Shown here in pieces: positions 52,166-64,000 of a DNA stretch of 64,000 nt. This DNA is from Amoebidium appalachense (Eukaryota > Ichthyosporea). The stretch is taken from positions 5,766,001-5,830,000 of the forward strand of contig CAVNZM010000009.1 in assembly GCA_963693365.1 (NCBI GenBank), written 5' to 3'. A model generated the notes under the pieces. The model ran no database searches, was not told where the DNA came from, and saw nothing but the letters and a program-made list of their open reading frames with translations. Made by a program: the position numbers and the translations under genes. Position 1 is the stretch's first letter, and every line of letters starts with the position of its first letter.

Positions 52166-52588
52166 GGGAATATAAAAGGAAGCGATACATTTTTTACAAT
52201 ATCACTAACCTATCCTACTACTAATGGCAAGGTGATCAAGCCAAATCAGTTTAATGATCCTTTTAAGCAGGGCGGATCATTCCCCATGATGCATACGGGG
52301 TACACTATCACCAACTGCGCGGCCGTGCTACTAAAAACCGTGACCAGAACTGTACACAGAGCATACACACAGCTATTCCCAATGTGTGTGCGCATAGGGC
52401 ATTACACGCAAAATGCCACACATTGCATGAGCGTCATAGGAACTTCATATAAGATATGAGCAAGGGGGGGGGGGGGGGGGGAAGAAGAAGGTTGGTTGGG
52501 TTGGTTGGTTGGTTGGGAGGAGGGGAGGGGAGGGGGGGGGGAGGAGGGATTGAGTTCACACACGAAAAACGGAAGAACGCATGGCCCT

Positions 52589-52767
52589 TCACACGTCGTT
52601 GTACACAGACCACAAGGAAATGTTGTTGTCTCTTCCCCCCGCCGCCAACAACCATCCCATGGCACTGGTGTTGGCAAAGGACACACACTGCAGAGAAGCA
52701 CTGTGGCGCTCAAAAACACACAGCGGGCTGTCTTTCTTGAAGCTGAACACACGCAGCCTGTGTGTAT

Positions 52768-52834
<67 letters not shown>

Positions 52835-53329
52835 TGTGTGTGTGTCTGTGTGTCTGTGTGTGTTTGACGGGGAGGCGGGGCAAGGGGGGAGTGGGAGCAA
52901 ACGGAGGAAAAAAGAGAGGAGTGGGGGAATTGTTAGGTTAGTGGTGCATTCTTTTCGTGCGTGTGGGAAGGCAACTAAAGGAGTAAGGCAGGAGAGTGGG
53001 GGGTGGGGAGAGGAGGGGAAGAGGAGGAAACGTGTGAATGTGTGTGTGTTGGGGCGCGGGGGGAGGGGGGGGGGGGGGGAGGGTTAAATCTTCATAGAGG
53101 ATGCGCCAGGTAAGGCAGCCACCTCAAGAACCTATTTCCGTTTCCCCCCCACCCACCCATCAACCCCCCCCCCCCCCCCCCCCCCCCCCCCAACAAACAC
53201 ACACCCACACACACACGTACACGCACGCACGCACGCACGCACGCACAAAGGCACGCACGCACGCGCGTGCGCGCACGCGCACACACACACACAGATACAC
53301 ACACGTACGCGCGTGCGCGCACGCGCGCG

Positions 53330-53384
<55 letters not shown>

Positions 53385-53617
53385 GCGCCTGCGCGCACAC
53401 ACGCGCACACACACACACACACACCTTCCATCCCAGCCCGCTGTAGCATATATCCTTCTGTCCCCTCTTATTGCAAGGTCATTGACCCCCCCAGTCATCA
53501 ACTCTACAGACCCCAGGCGTTCCACCCCGTCCTGTGAGGTCAAAAAAAAAAAATAGATCAGTGAAGTCAACAAACGGGCGTCGAAACAATGTATCATATG
53601 GGCATCTCTCCCTGTCT

Positions 53618-53654
<37 letters not shown>

Positions 53655-54453
53655 TTCCACCACCACCACCATGCCCCCCTTCTGCCCCCCTCCCTCTCCT
53701 CCCCAACCACACCTCCCCCCCCCCCCTCCCCAAGTACTCTCACCCAAACCCAGCGCCACTCTTTCATCGAATAACACATCTCTCACCGAACTGCAAATGA
53801 AGATGCACATAAGCACACAGACAAAACACACATCAGTCACAATACACACACACACATGCACATGCACACACACACATACCACACATTAACACATGTGCTA
53901 CACCACCAAAACATATCAGGAGACGCACAACACGCTTAACAGCCTTGTCCCCACATATCAACACACGCACAATTAAACTGCCCTCCCCCCCCCCCCCCCC
54001 CCCCCTCTTTCCCCCCCCAACATCCACCCACCCAATAAACCTACTTTAACTCCAACCCACCTACCCACCCATGCGATTCTCCCCCCCCCCCCCCCTCCCC
54101 CCCCCCCCCCCCCCCCCCTTTCCTCCCCTGCCACCCACATGACCCGGCTCGGTCTGTCAGAACTTTCATCCTCTCCAAAACATGATATCCCCACCCCTCC
54201 TGTCCCTATACGTCCTCGCTCCATCTCTTCAATGGTGCACTGTGTAGCTCAAAGTGTGCGCGGATGTTGGGGGGGGTGGGGGGGGGGGGGGGGGGGGGGG
54301 GAGGGGGGGAAGGGCGGGGATTTTTTTTTTTGGAGGGGGGGGGGGGGGGGAAGAGGTGGGGAGGGAGGCAAAGAGTGGGGGTAAAGCAAAACATATCCGA
54401 CTATCCGATAAAAGGGATGGGAGGTGAAGGGGAGGAGGGGAGGAGGGGATGAA

Positions 54454-54510
<57 letters not shown>

Positions 54511-55227
54511 CCACGTCAGTCACCCTAAAGCGTGTCAGGGAGGCATCTGATGATCCCGCCACACCAACCCCATCCACTCCCTCCCAGTCCACACAGAACA
54601 CGGGTGCCTCATTTGGTCCTGCATACATGTATGGGTTAGCTAGACCACTTCCCCCCTCCCCTCGTAAGATGGGGTCCCCCCCCCCCCCCCCCCCCCCCCC
54701 GTATGGGTTAGGGTTAGGTCCCCTCCACAATTGATGTGGTTTGCACCCCTCATGTGGGTTATGTGCCCAAAATGTGATCTGGATCCCCCGATAATCAAAT
54801 AAATGGGCTGGACCCCCCCTCCCCCCTCCCCCCGCTCCCCCAGTAAATGGAGTGAAGGGATACGCCGAACATGTGGGATACATGGGGTGGGTGGTTCATA
54901 CCATGCAAAACGGGATAAATGGGTTATACCTCCCATATAATATTTGGAACAGTTTTTCGCCCTTCCCCCCCCCCCCCCCCCCCCCCCCCCAAAACCCTTA
55001 TACATGGAAGTCGAGAAAAAAGCCTAGACCCTTGTATGATAAACTGGGCTACTTGGATAAATGGGTTTAAACCTCCAATAACTCGAATAACCGGGGTAAA
55101 TGGTTTAGGCTCAAATGGGATAAACGGGTTGACTCAATACAGATGGATTAGACCCAAACGGGAAAATAATATACGGCTTCGACTCTCCCTTCCCCAGAGA
55201 ATAACCTCATTGCTGTACCTGGGTTGC

Positions 55228-55260
<33 letters not shown>

Positions 55261-55376
55261 ACACACACACACCCTCCCGCCAAGACAAAACAAAACAATA
55301 AAAAAGCCCAAAACCTCACAGGCTTGCCTACACCTCTTAGCCAATATGCAACCAAATGGACGACCGCATACTCCAT

Positions 55377-55407
<31 letters not shown>

Positions 55408-55856
55408 ACACTCCCCATCTTCTCGGACGAGGATTAAATAAAGTATACAACAAACATTCAACCAAACACAGACGGTCACTCCATCCCTCCTTACACCTCT
55501 CCCCCCCCCCCTCCCCCCTTCCCCCCCCCACACTCCCCCTGTTTTCCCTGGTAAGCTTCCCCTCCCCCTCCTCCCCTCCTCCCCCCTCCCCCCGCCCCCA
55601 CATCCACCTCCCCCATATACACAACCAACCACTTGGGTTCACTCCCCCTCTTTCCCCCCCCTTCCCCCCTGTTTCGACTTCTAGATCCCCCATCCCCCTC
55701 CACCCCAATCCTCCACAACCCATCCGCTTCTCCCCACCAACGCCAACCCTTCCATACCTTCTTACTTTTCCTCCTTTCCACCATTCAATCAATCACAAAA
55801 ACGAACAAGCCAAAAAAAAAAAAAAAAAAAGAGGGAAAAAATGAAATAACGAATAA

Positions 55857-55904
<48 letters not shown>

Positions 55905-56135
55905 GGGGATGGAAGATGAATCACACCTTGGCCCTTTTGCACCGACACACATCCAATGGGCCGATCCCCACCGACCACCCAAGCGGAAACCCACCCAGCC
56001 TCGTGACCCACAACACACACCGTGTCCTGCCCTCGCTCACGCAGACACACAGAGGTAACCATGCCTGTGTGTGCGTGTGTGATTGGGTTAATATGGATTA
56101 AGGGCATACTTTCTGGATCAAATTGCTCCAACTCT

Positions 56136-56197
<62 letters not shown>

Positions 56198-57776
56198 TTC
56201 TCCCCTCCCCCCCCCCCCTCTCCCCTTTCCCCCCCCCCCCCCCCCCCCCCCCCCTTGCGCCTAAGTTCTGTCTCTTTCTTCCTGGTGCTATCGGGAAGGA
56301 GGGGGATGTTGGTGTGTGGGTTTTTGTGTGTTTGTGTGTTTGTGTGTGTGTGTGTGTGTCTGTGTGTGTGTGCGCGCGTGTGCGTGCGTGTGTGGCAATA
56401 GTGCTGTAGGGGGAGGCGGAGGGGGAGGGGACGGGAAAGAGTGGGGACAGGGGTGTGGCTTGCACTTGCTGGGGCGGGGTGCCGGGAGGTATGTGTATGT
56501 GTCTTGGTAGTGGTGGTGGTGGTGGGGGGGGGAGGGGGGGAGAGGAGGGAGAGGGGTATGTGTGATGAGAGAACCTGGTGTGCCCAGGGTGTGCTTTTGC
56601 GGAAGTGAGTGATGGGGTTTGTCTGTAGGTGCAGATACATACGTGTGAGCCGGATGGCGAACGTGTGTTATGGGTAGGTGGCGGTGGTGTGCGTGAGTGC
56701 GCGCATGTGTGTGTGTGTGTGTGTATGTGGGGGGGGGGGGGGGGGGGGGGGGAGAGAGAGAGAGAAAGGGTGAGTAGGTGTGAATGCGTGCGAGTCCGTA
56801 CGTGTATTGTGGTTCCACATGCTTGTGTGTATTTGTCTGCGTGCGTGCAAGAAATTGTGGCCACACGTGTGCCTCTGCATGTTTGTGTGCACCCCCTCTT
56901 TACAGAATGTGCATGCATGTGTACATGTGAGCAAAATCAACACGGTGGTAGTGCCGGTGCCGGTGTGTGTGGTGGTGTGTTCTGTTATATATGTGTGGTG
57001 CTTGTGGTTGGTGGTGGAGGTGGTGGAGGTGTTGGGGAGGGGTTTGAATGCGCTAAAAAGTACGAAATGCATATTCACATCGGACAACACAACGCAAAGT
57101 GCAAGCCACACATAAGTAGTATTCATAATAAGCAGGGCCCATCCTCAGGGGGGGAGGGGGGGGGGGGGGGGCACGTCATCCACAGTGCCTGAGTTTTGAC
57201 CCGATCACCTCCCGAAGGGCAGGGGGAGGGGGGGAGAGGGGAGGGGGGGCGGGGGGGGGGGGGGGGGGGGGTAGGGGGGAGGGATATGAAAGACTTACCC
57301 GGCTGGAAAGGTAGGTGGGCAGGACAGTCCCACACGCACACACGTGTGCCCGTGTGGATCTCCCACACCTCCACCTGCAAACACCCACAGTCACTAAATG
57401 CCCTTGCCCCCCCCCTCCCCCCCCCCCCCCCCCCACCCACCCACCCACACAAACACATGCCCACATCCTCCCTTCAACCAACCCCCTCCCCCCCCCCCCC
57501 CCCCCCCCCGGGTCTCCCCCTCCCCTGCCCCCTCTCCCGAACACACATAAATACAATCCATCACAACCAACACATATCCCAAACAACCCAGGCTCTCACG
57601 CTCCCCTTCCTTTGCACCTCACAACTCATTTTGTGCCTTTTAAATCCTCAGTGCTTGCAGTTCCTCCCTCCATACACACACATACACGCACACACGTATA
57701 CTCGTGTTCACTACACACACACAAACACGCATATGCACACACACATGCCCGCGCGCGTGTGCACACACACACACAC

Positions 57777-57820
<44 letters not shown>

Positions 57821-58833
57821 CTCCCCCCCCACACACAGACCACACAAACACCTACTCCCCCGCCCACACACACATACACTTTACACCCTCCCCCTTCCCC
57901 TCCCCCCCGCCCCACACACACACACACCCACCGCCTTCGGCCTTTAAACAAACACATACACCCCCCCCCCCCCTCCCTCCCCCCCCAGCCCACACACACA
58001 CACGCACCTCCTTTCCATCCTCCTTGTCTGGTAGTGCCACCCACCCCCTTCCATCCATTACGGATGCCCTGCAGAAACCAATCCCCCCAGCACCGAATTT
58101 TCCGGAAATTTGGGGTTGCCCCGATCCCAAATCCCACACACACACCGTCTGATCTCTCCCGTGGCTGTGAGAGAAAGATCATGTCAAGATTCCGTAGAGA
58201 TCCATCTTCGGTAATTTTCTTTTTTTTTTAAAAAAAAGGCCTTGATATGTAGCGAATAAAAGGACGGCAAAGTATTACCACCCACTGAACTCGTGCCAAG
58301 CTTTACACCTTATCCAACGAGATCCTTCCGAGTTGTATTATAATAAGTGAAATGTGTCTAGGTTCCATAGGGAATGGGTGTCAGTGTAAGACCACTAACC
58401 TAGAAACATCCTGTCACATTGCCCCAAAACTCCGAAAGAATACCCAAATTAAAATGAAGCGAAAAGAAACACAGCAACCCCCCCTTCCAACCCCCTCTCC
58501 CCGCCCCCACCACTTAACTTACACCCCACACCCCACCCCCGGTACAGTTCTAAACTCTGGCTTAGACGTACCATAGAAGACATGCATTGATTTTTTCCTT
58601 CCCATGTCATCTTTCTTCTTTCTCCCCCCCCCCCCACCTCCATCCACCCCACCCACTCCCCCACCAACCCCCCGGTGCCTTCTCCTTCTTTAACCGCAAA
58701 TCCCCACTTGCCCTGCACAAATCTCTCTACACCTCGAAAGTCAGTAAAGCCCAAAAAAATACACACCATCACTACCAAAAAAAAAGTGAAAACAAAGAGC
58801 TTGGTGGTGGTGGTGGTGGTGGTGGTTGGTTGG

Positions 58834-58876
<43 letters not shown>

Positions 58877-59864
58877 CGGCCAGCGCCAGCGCAAACGCAT
58901 GCACACAACCATATACCCATCCACACATCCCTCCCCCCTCCCCTCTCCCCCCCCACTCCCCCCCCCCCCCCCCCCCCCCCTCCCCACGGCACTTACGTAA
59001 GCACCTGGTCTGTACCCAGTATGTGTGCCGACAGTACCCCCCCGTCGTTTGCTTCCCAACTACACACCGCCCTCCTCCTCTGAAGGTCCCAAAGCTTGGC
59101 CACACCGCTGGAATCACTTATTTTTTTTTGAGGGGAGGGGGAGAGGGGGGGGGGGGGGGAGGTGGGGGTGTTAAGAGAGGGGGGCAGGGGGGAGAGAGAG
59201 CGCGGGGGGAGGGGGGAGGGGGGAGGGGGAGGGGGGGAGGGGGAGGGGGAGGGGGGAAGGAGGAGGGGGAGGGGGAGGGGGGAGGGTTAGAATGCGTCAC
59301 TGGCATATTTGCGACGAACAAATCAACACAAATTCTAAAGGGGGAAAAGAAGAGGACGAAGAAGAAGAAGAAGAAGAAGAAGAAGAAGAAAAAGGTAAGG
59401 CGCATCAGTGGGGGAGGGGCGGGGGGGGGGGGGGGGGAGGGGGGGGGGAAGGGGAGGGGGGGGAGGAGGAGTTGATGCGGGAGGGGCAGGGACCCCATTC
59501 GCTTGTCTCGCATGGGTACAAGTACCAAAGGATTGGGCGAGCAGAGTGGAAGGGTTAGAAGAAAGGAAGTAAGAAACAGTGATTGCCAGAAAGAACAACA
59601 GAAAGCCAGGAGGAGCGGAGGGGGGGTGGGAGTGGGGGGAGAGTTGCGGGTGGGGGGGGGGGGGGGGGGGGGCGGTGGAGGGAGGGGCAAGGGGTAAGTG
59701 GGGGAGGGGGGGGGGGGGGGGGGGGGGGGGCTGAGAGAAAAGTGCACATACCCCGACAGTAAGCAGGGTATATTTGCCGTCTGGCCAAGGCCCACCGCTG
59801 AAACCGAGGCCTTGTGGCCGCGCAAAACGCACAGCGCGTCCGGCGGTGGTGGTGGTTGGGTCAT
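52589..59864 (-). CDS. GNB1L: GNB1L/ASA1-like WD40-repeat protein, 9 exons
   Basis: WD40 protein related to animal GNB1L and yeast Asa1, which act with the TTT/ASTRA co-chaperones in PI3K-like kinase assembly. Exons: 59752-59864, 58997-59116, 58008-58164, 57299-57374, 55927-56064, 54515-54618, 54135-54239, 53425-53531 and 52589-52757; phases agree and give about 362 residues, near the family length. The N-terminus opens [17 protein letters not shown], as GNB1L begins. Repeat signatures follow: [32 protein letters not shown] then [45 protein letters not shown], then the diagnostic [20 protein letters not shown] with DGRLRVFSF, and a final [15 protein letters not shown] before the stop. Exon 2 could start nine bases later, and exons 6 and 7 each have two in-frame donor choices (exon 6 ending 54515 or 54524, exon 7 ending 54135 or 54144). 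Exon 7 is the least conserved piece. Confidence 0.9.
53337..53382. repeat. (AC)n array within a CG/CA-rich region
   Basis: A pure AC core flanked by CGCG/CACG-rich alternating purine-pyrimidine sequence (53220-53424), in the last intron of the GNB1L-like gene and abutting the exon 8 donor. Such sequence can adopt Z-DNA. Confidence 0.85.
54452..54508. repeat. Very long poly-G tract (about 57 nt)
   Basis: Begins after GAAGGG and ends at the donor of exon 6 of the GNB1L-like gene, reading as poly-C directly after the splice site on the sense strand. Confidence 0.92.
54654..55180. repeat. Degenerate ~25-35 bp repeat around GGATAAATGGGTT
   Basis: The phrase GGATAAATGGGTT and close relatives (GGGATAAACGGGTT, GGGTAAATGGTTT, GGGTTATGTG, TAAATGGGCTGGACC) recur many times across about 500 bp of the GNB1L-like intron between exons 5 and 6, with GGGTTAGGGTTAGG at 54705-54718. 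Spacing is irregular and copies are diverged. Confidence 0.65.
55858..55902. repeat. Poly-G tract (about 45 nt)
   Basis: Follows an A run and precedes the exon 5 donor of the GNB1L-like gene by about 25 bp; sense poly-C after the donor. Confidence 0.92.
56139..56196. repeat. (TA)n microsatellite
   Basis: About 29 TA units in the intron between exons 4 and 5 of the GNB1L-like gene. On the plus strand CT- and C-rich sequence follows. Confidence 0.95.
57035..57195 (-). repeat. Dispersed repeat, copy in GNB1L-like intron
   Basis: Begins TTTGAATGCGCTAAAAAGTA, passes AACGCAAAGTGCAAGCCACA, AGTATTCATAATAAGCAGGG and CCCATCCTCAGG, is interrupted by a G run, and ends CACAGTGCCTGAGTTTTGAC. A good match to the plus copy at 39499-39688. 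Confidence 0.8.
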
Positions 59865-60875
59865 GGTTGATGACAAACAAGTCCTGGGGGAAATATGAAG
59901 CAGACGGAAGGATGGATGTGATGCTTATGAACAGACACTACGGTGTTCGTTTCAGTCCTCGAAGCTTATGCAACGTTTCCTGTACAACAGAGATGAACGC
60001 GGTTTTTTGCTTGGGAACAGGGTGATTCCTCGTGTGCCCGTACCACGTTTGAAGTGCACACAGTGTCGACGTGGTGGAGTCGGAAAGAAAAAAGCCTGTG
60101 CTGATGCTTGTGAACATCGGAAACGGGTATATACTTAGCGTATCCCCGAATCGATTTTTTAAACCAATAATTAGGCCATTAACACCCTATTCTTACACCG
60201 TCCCCGGTTCAAGAAGCATCCCTCTGGAGATGTTTCGTGTTTCATGCCCAAATCTCACAACCTCTGCTTTCAGTTTCTGCTCCACGAATAATCAAGTCGC
60301 CAGAAAGTCTACTTGTTGAGTGTGATTGGTGTTGCTAACAAAAACCTTTTTAGGTTGAAGTACAGCCTTGGTACCGGCGCTTCATCACAGCCTCATATGT
60401 ATGTCACGGAATGTTTATGTCAATGTTACTTGAACACCACTTTCCCTGCCTCTTCAGCCGCTTTCAACACGTTTTAAAGTTCAAGTTTGAGCAGAGCCTC
60501 GGACGACCTACACAGACGAACAACTGGAGTACCTGACATTTGGTGCCAATATAGCCAATCATTAGGTTTTGAGCCTTTCTTATGCCTATTCATAGTTATT
60601 CTGCTTCTGCATTCACCAATGGTTAACTCTCCCGTCATTTCGACACTTGCCCCAAGGTATTACAAAATTGCTGTTTTTGCGTAACATTTGCGCAAGATAA
60701 CTGTTTTCATTTGCACGTGTACATCAGTGTACTGTGTACTGTGACGCTTTGCAGTTACAAAGAGACTAGTTTGCAGTTAGAACTTCATTATTTTGGCTAG
60801 AGTGTGCATGTCTCTCCTATTTTTCCATTGCTATAATATAGGTTATTAGTACCGTTATACGCTGCCTAGTCGAAA
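59865..60875. promoter_or_regulatory. Divergent intergenic region, GNB1L-like / Lys-rich gene
   Basis: About 1 kb between start codons, of ordinary complex sequence without homopolymers or microsatellites. No gene and no clear regulatory motif recognised; expected to hold both promoters. Confidence 0.5.
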
Positions 60876-61897
60876 ATGGGGAAGACCAAGTTCAACAAGA
60901 AAGATGGGGAGTCAAAGGAGGAAAAACAGGTAGACAAACTGGAGAAGGAAGTAAATGGGGAGGTTGAAACTGGGAAGAAGTCAAAGAAGAGTAAGAAGAG
61001 TGATGGGAAACAAAAGGAAGCGGTAGAGCAGGAAACGGAGAGCACAGGAAAGAAGCGAGGGAAGAAGGGAGATGAGGATGAGGGCAAGGCCAAGCTGACT
61101 AAAAAGGAGAAAAAGAGTAAGAAGGCCACTGATGAGGTGAAGGATGGGGGAGAGAACGGTGATGTTGTAGTAGAGAAGGAAACGGATAGCGCAGGAAAGA
61201 AGCGAGGAAAGAAGGGGGATGAGGATAAGGGCGAAACCAAGTCGACTAAAAAGGAGAAAAAGAATAAGAAAGTGGGTGATGAGGTGACGGATGCGAGCAA
61301 GGATGGTCATGTTGAAAAGAAATCTAGGAAGGAGAAAAAGGAAAAGAAAGAGGCAGAAGAAGAGGGAGAGAAGGAAGATGAGTCAAGTAAGAAGGAGAAG
61401 AAGAGCAAGAAAGAAGCGCCGAAGGAGAAAGAAGCGCCAAAAGAGGAAGAAAAACAAGAAAAGACAAAGGGTAAAAAGAGTACAGAAAAGCACAAGAAAG
61501 AAAAGGAGGAGAGGGAGGAGAAGGAGACAAGAAAGAGACCGGCAGAGGAAGATTCGGAGAATACAGCGACCGAAGCAGAAAAAAGCGCAAGCAAACAATC
61601 CAAAAAGAAAAGGAAAGTAGAAGAACCAGCGTCAAGCATTGACACAGATACCATAGATATCAAAGCCACACCCGCACTTCTGGAGCCAGTTAGACCGGAA
61701 ACGGAAACCCCAGCAAACGAAGACGAAAAAGAGCAAGGGAAAACCAAGGTGCAGCCGTACACTCGCAAGGAATTAAAGGAGCTTGCAAAGCTCAAACCAA
61801 AGGATGTGAGGAAGAGAAAGGCAGAGGCGGAGGAGGAATTCGGTGAGTGGTGGGATGGGCGGTGGGTGCAGGGTTGACACAGGCACACACACACACA

Positions 61898-61985
<88 letters not shown>

Positions 61986-62611
61986 GAGAGTGTCACGCGC
62001 ACACAACTGAACCCGTAAAAACGGTGTGTGGGTGAGATCACGGGTTTGGGATGAAGTCCCCCATCCCTTTTTCTTATTTTTGTTTTTTTTTTCTTTTGTG
62101 GAGGGTTGGAGGGGGGAAGGGGGGGGGGGGGGGGAGGGGGGGGGATATGAGTAAAGAGGTGAGGTCTCTGTAGCTTTTTCTTTTAGGTTTGCCAATGACT
62201 TTCCACCGCGGGGGTAGGGGAGCGGGGAGGATGCGGGCAGGGTTCTAGAGTCCTACAAAAAGGGGGGGAGGGGATGGTTCAGGGACGTTGGGGAGGAGGG
62301 GGCGGGGAGGGGGGGGGAAGGGGGGGGGGGGGGGGGGGGGCGCACAGGGAAGTCATTGAAGGGACGAAGTTTGTGTGTTATTTTCTTTGGTGATCTAAGG
62401 AAGAAAATTGGACAGAAACCAAAGACGTTTTATTTGTTATTTATTTTTTCGGTCTCTGCAGAAAAAGCTGTGCAACAGCGGAAAGAACAGAAACGGTTGA
62501 AGCGAGAGCAAAGGCAGCAGGAGAGAGCGTCTGAGAGCGAAAGCGAGGAAAAGAAACCAAAAAAGGAGGCACCACCCATGCCGAAGGAGGAGAAAGACGC
62601 AAATAAGGCTG
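60876..62611 (+). CDS. Lysine/glutamate-rich (nucleolar-type) protein, 3' incomplete
   Basis: Not assigned to a family. Exon 1 is 60876-61842 and opens MGKTKFNKKDGESKEEKQ; exon 2 is 62462-62611. They join through GTGAGT and CTGCAG sites in phase 1, giving 372 residues, and exon 2 ends at a GTACGT donor, so more exons follow. The protein is almost all Lys, Glu, Ser and Asp with KKEKKSKK-type blocks. A repeat of about 45 residues built on GKKRGKKGDEDEGK and STKKEKKNKK occurs twice (about residues 55-145). The end of exon 1 (KELKELAKLKPKDVRKRKAE) and exon 2 (VQQRKEQKRLKREQRQQER) predict long charged helices. Such composition is typical of nucleolar or chromatin proteins. Its codon use is purine-rich on the sense strand. 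Confidence 0.8.
61882..61981. repeat. (AC)n microsatellite
   Basis: About 48 AC units with one ACAT variant, 40 bp after the exon 1 donor of the Lys-rich gene. Confidence 0.95.
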
Positions 62612-63888
62612 GTACGTACGTGTGTGTGTCTGTGCGTGTGGGCGGGGGGGGGGGGGGGGGGGGGGAGGGGATTGGTGTTGGCGTGTGTTGAGTGGGTGGG
62701 TGGATGTCGGGGGGAGGGGGCGGGGAGGAGTGGGTGGGCGGTCGTGGATTGGGTGGGTGGATGAGGGTGGCGTGAGGTGTGTGTGGAATGTCTCCCCCCC
62801 CCTCCCTCCCCCCACCCCCTCCCTCCCCCCCACACACACACACATGGGTGTGTGTGTGGTGGGGGGGGGGGGGGGGGGTGGAGGGGAAGGTGTGCGTGGG
62901 TGTTTTCTTGGGGGGGGGGGGAGGGGGTTGGGGGGGAAGGCGTGATCTTTGAGGTCCGGGGGGGAGATGGTGGTGGTTGGGGGGGGACGGGAATGCTTTT
63001 GTTTTGGGGCGGTAGTGGTGTGTGTGTGGTGGGGTAAGATTGGGGGGGGGGGGAGGGGGGAGGGAGGGGGGGCGGGGAGGGGAGTGGAGTATGTGTGAGG
63101 AATGGGAGGATTCCCCGGGAGAGGAATATGGGAGGCTGTGTGTGTGTGTTTCTTTTTTTGGGGGGGGGGGGGGGGGGGGGTAGCAGTGCAGGAGTGGATT
63201 GTGGTTTTTTCTTTTATTATTATTATTATTATTATTGTTGTTGCTGTTGTTGTTAAATTGTTATTATTATTATCATCATGATCATCATCATCATCATCAT
63301 TACTATTATTATTATTATTATTATTACTTTTTTTTTTTTTTTTTTGGGGGGGGGGGGGGGGATAAGTGGAAAGAATGGGTGTGAGCTGGGAATGCAGTTT
63401 GTATGCGGCTAAGGACCCCCTACCGGGGGCGCCCCGGGAGAGTTTGTGTGTGTGTGGGGGGGGGGGGGGGGGGGGGGGGGGGGATGGGGGGAGTATATGT
63501 GTCCCTCCACAAGATTGAAATCTCACTTGACATGAATGTGTCATAAGCTGGCAAGCTGCCCGGGGGGGGGGGGGGGGGGGGGGGACTGCCTGTCTTGACT
63601 TGATATCAGTTGATGGGTTTTGGTGGTTAGATGGTGGTGTTGTCAAGAGCGAAAAGGAAAATGGTGCGGGAGAGCAGACCTCAAGGGGACAACAGGGGGG
63701 TAGAGTTGTAAGGAATGTGGAATGTGCATGTGGTTGGCCTGTGGTTTACCTTGTCACTCTCGTGTTGTTTTTGTTGCGTTTTTTTGTTTGTCTGTTTGTT
63801 TGTCTGATAGTTATAATGATATTTGTTCGGTTATCAAGTTTTATTCTGAGGGCGAGAGAATGGGGTGGGGTGATGGTTTTTTTTTTTT

Positions 63889-63933
<45 letters not shown>

Positions 63934-64000
63934 GGGAGGGAGCAGAGGAGTAAGATAATTTACTCACGGATGACCCAAACTGCTACACCTTACACATGAA
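62612..64000 (+). other. Intron of the Lys-rich gene running to the window edge
   Basis: No further exon could be supported after the donor at 62612. The stretch is G-rich with many poly-G runs, a (TTA)n/(CAT)n/(ATT)n array (63216-63327), and T-then-G blocks at 63150-63180, 63328-63361 and 63876-63932. The last exon or exons of the gene must lie beyond 64000, or are too short to recognise here. Confidence 0.5.
63216..63361. repeat. (TTA)n / (TCA)n trinucleotide region with T-then-G block
   Basis: Alternating TTA, TTG, TCA and TAT arrays of about 110 bp followed by about 21 T and about 17 G. Confidence 0.9.

Larger units (their letters stand above)
49507..52588. other. Convergent spacer
   Basis: No gene recognised in about 3.1 kb. 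It contains GT-rich arrays (50096-50160, 50380-50430), a poly-T/poly-G block (51182-51246), an (AC)n array (51810-51870) and a C-A-G triple homopolymer (52122-52165). Remaining sequence is unremarkable. Confidence 0.55.

Noticed and set aside
54705-54718. Telomeric repeat GGGTTAGGGTTAGG
   Set aside because: Only two units, embedded in a degenerate local array inside an intron; no telomeric tract.

Overview
This window is nuclear DNA of a eukaryote. Its genes are broken into many short exons separated by introns that are dominated by homopolymer runs (poly-G or poly-C of 20 to almost 60 nt), (GT)n/(AC)n arrays and purine- or pyrimidine-rich filler. Most long open frames encoding poly-Gly, poly-Pro, poly-Val/Cys or Thr-His are translations of this filler and are not genes. 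I rebuilt genes by hand from splice sites, reading phase and protein-family motifs. Eight protein-coding genes result. A metazoan-type chitin synthase beside a plant/algal-type GDP-mannose 3,5-epimerase points to a protist or alga, but I cannot name the lineage.

Layout: (1) 458-14977, minus: chitin synthase, 21 exons, 3' end off the left edge. (2) 18111-21140, plus: GDP-mannose 3,5-epimerase, 3 exons. (3) about 22850-24245, minus: a dead non-LTR reverse transcriptase. (4) about 25158-33800, minus: TRF4-type poly(A) polymerase with an N-terminal CCHC zinc knuckle. (5) 34381-38403, plus: Tho1/MOS11/SARNP-like mRNA-export protein. (6) 41004-44241, minus: tryparedoxin/nucleoredoxin-like protein. 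(7) 45114-49506, plus: unidentified acidic nuclear-type protein. (8) 52589-59864, minus: GNB1L/ASA1-like WD40 protein. (9) 60876 to beyond 62611, plus: Lys/Glu-rich protein, 3' end not found. Two are RNA-processing proteins that share a divergent promoter (TRF4-like and Tho1/MOS11-like). One is a probable PIKK-assembly WD40 protein, and two are cell-wall or sugar-nucleotide enzymes.

Architecture: the genes alternate strictly minus/plus, so they form four divergent pairs with short, complex, largely tract-free promoter regions (14978-18110, 33801-34380, 44242-45113, 59865-60875). Long homopolymers sit mainly in introns and convergent spacers. The spacers also hold a dispersed repeat family of about 125-190 bp that ends next to poly-C, with copies in both orientations, and a 180-bp Tc1/mariner/pogo-like MITE. 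No tRNA, rRNA or CRISPR array was recognised. All exon borders are inferences from sequence. The phase agreement through each chain is the main support, and transcript data would be the decisive check.
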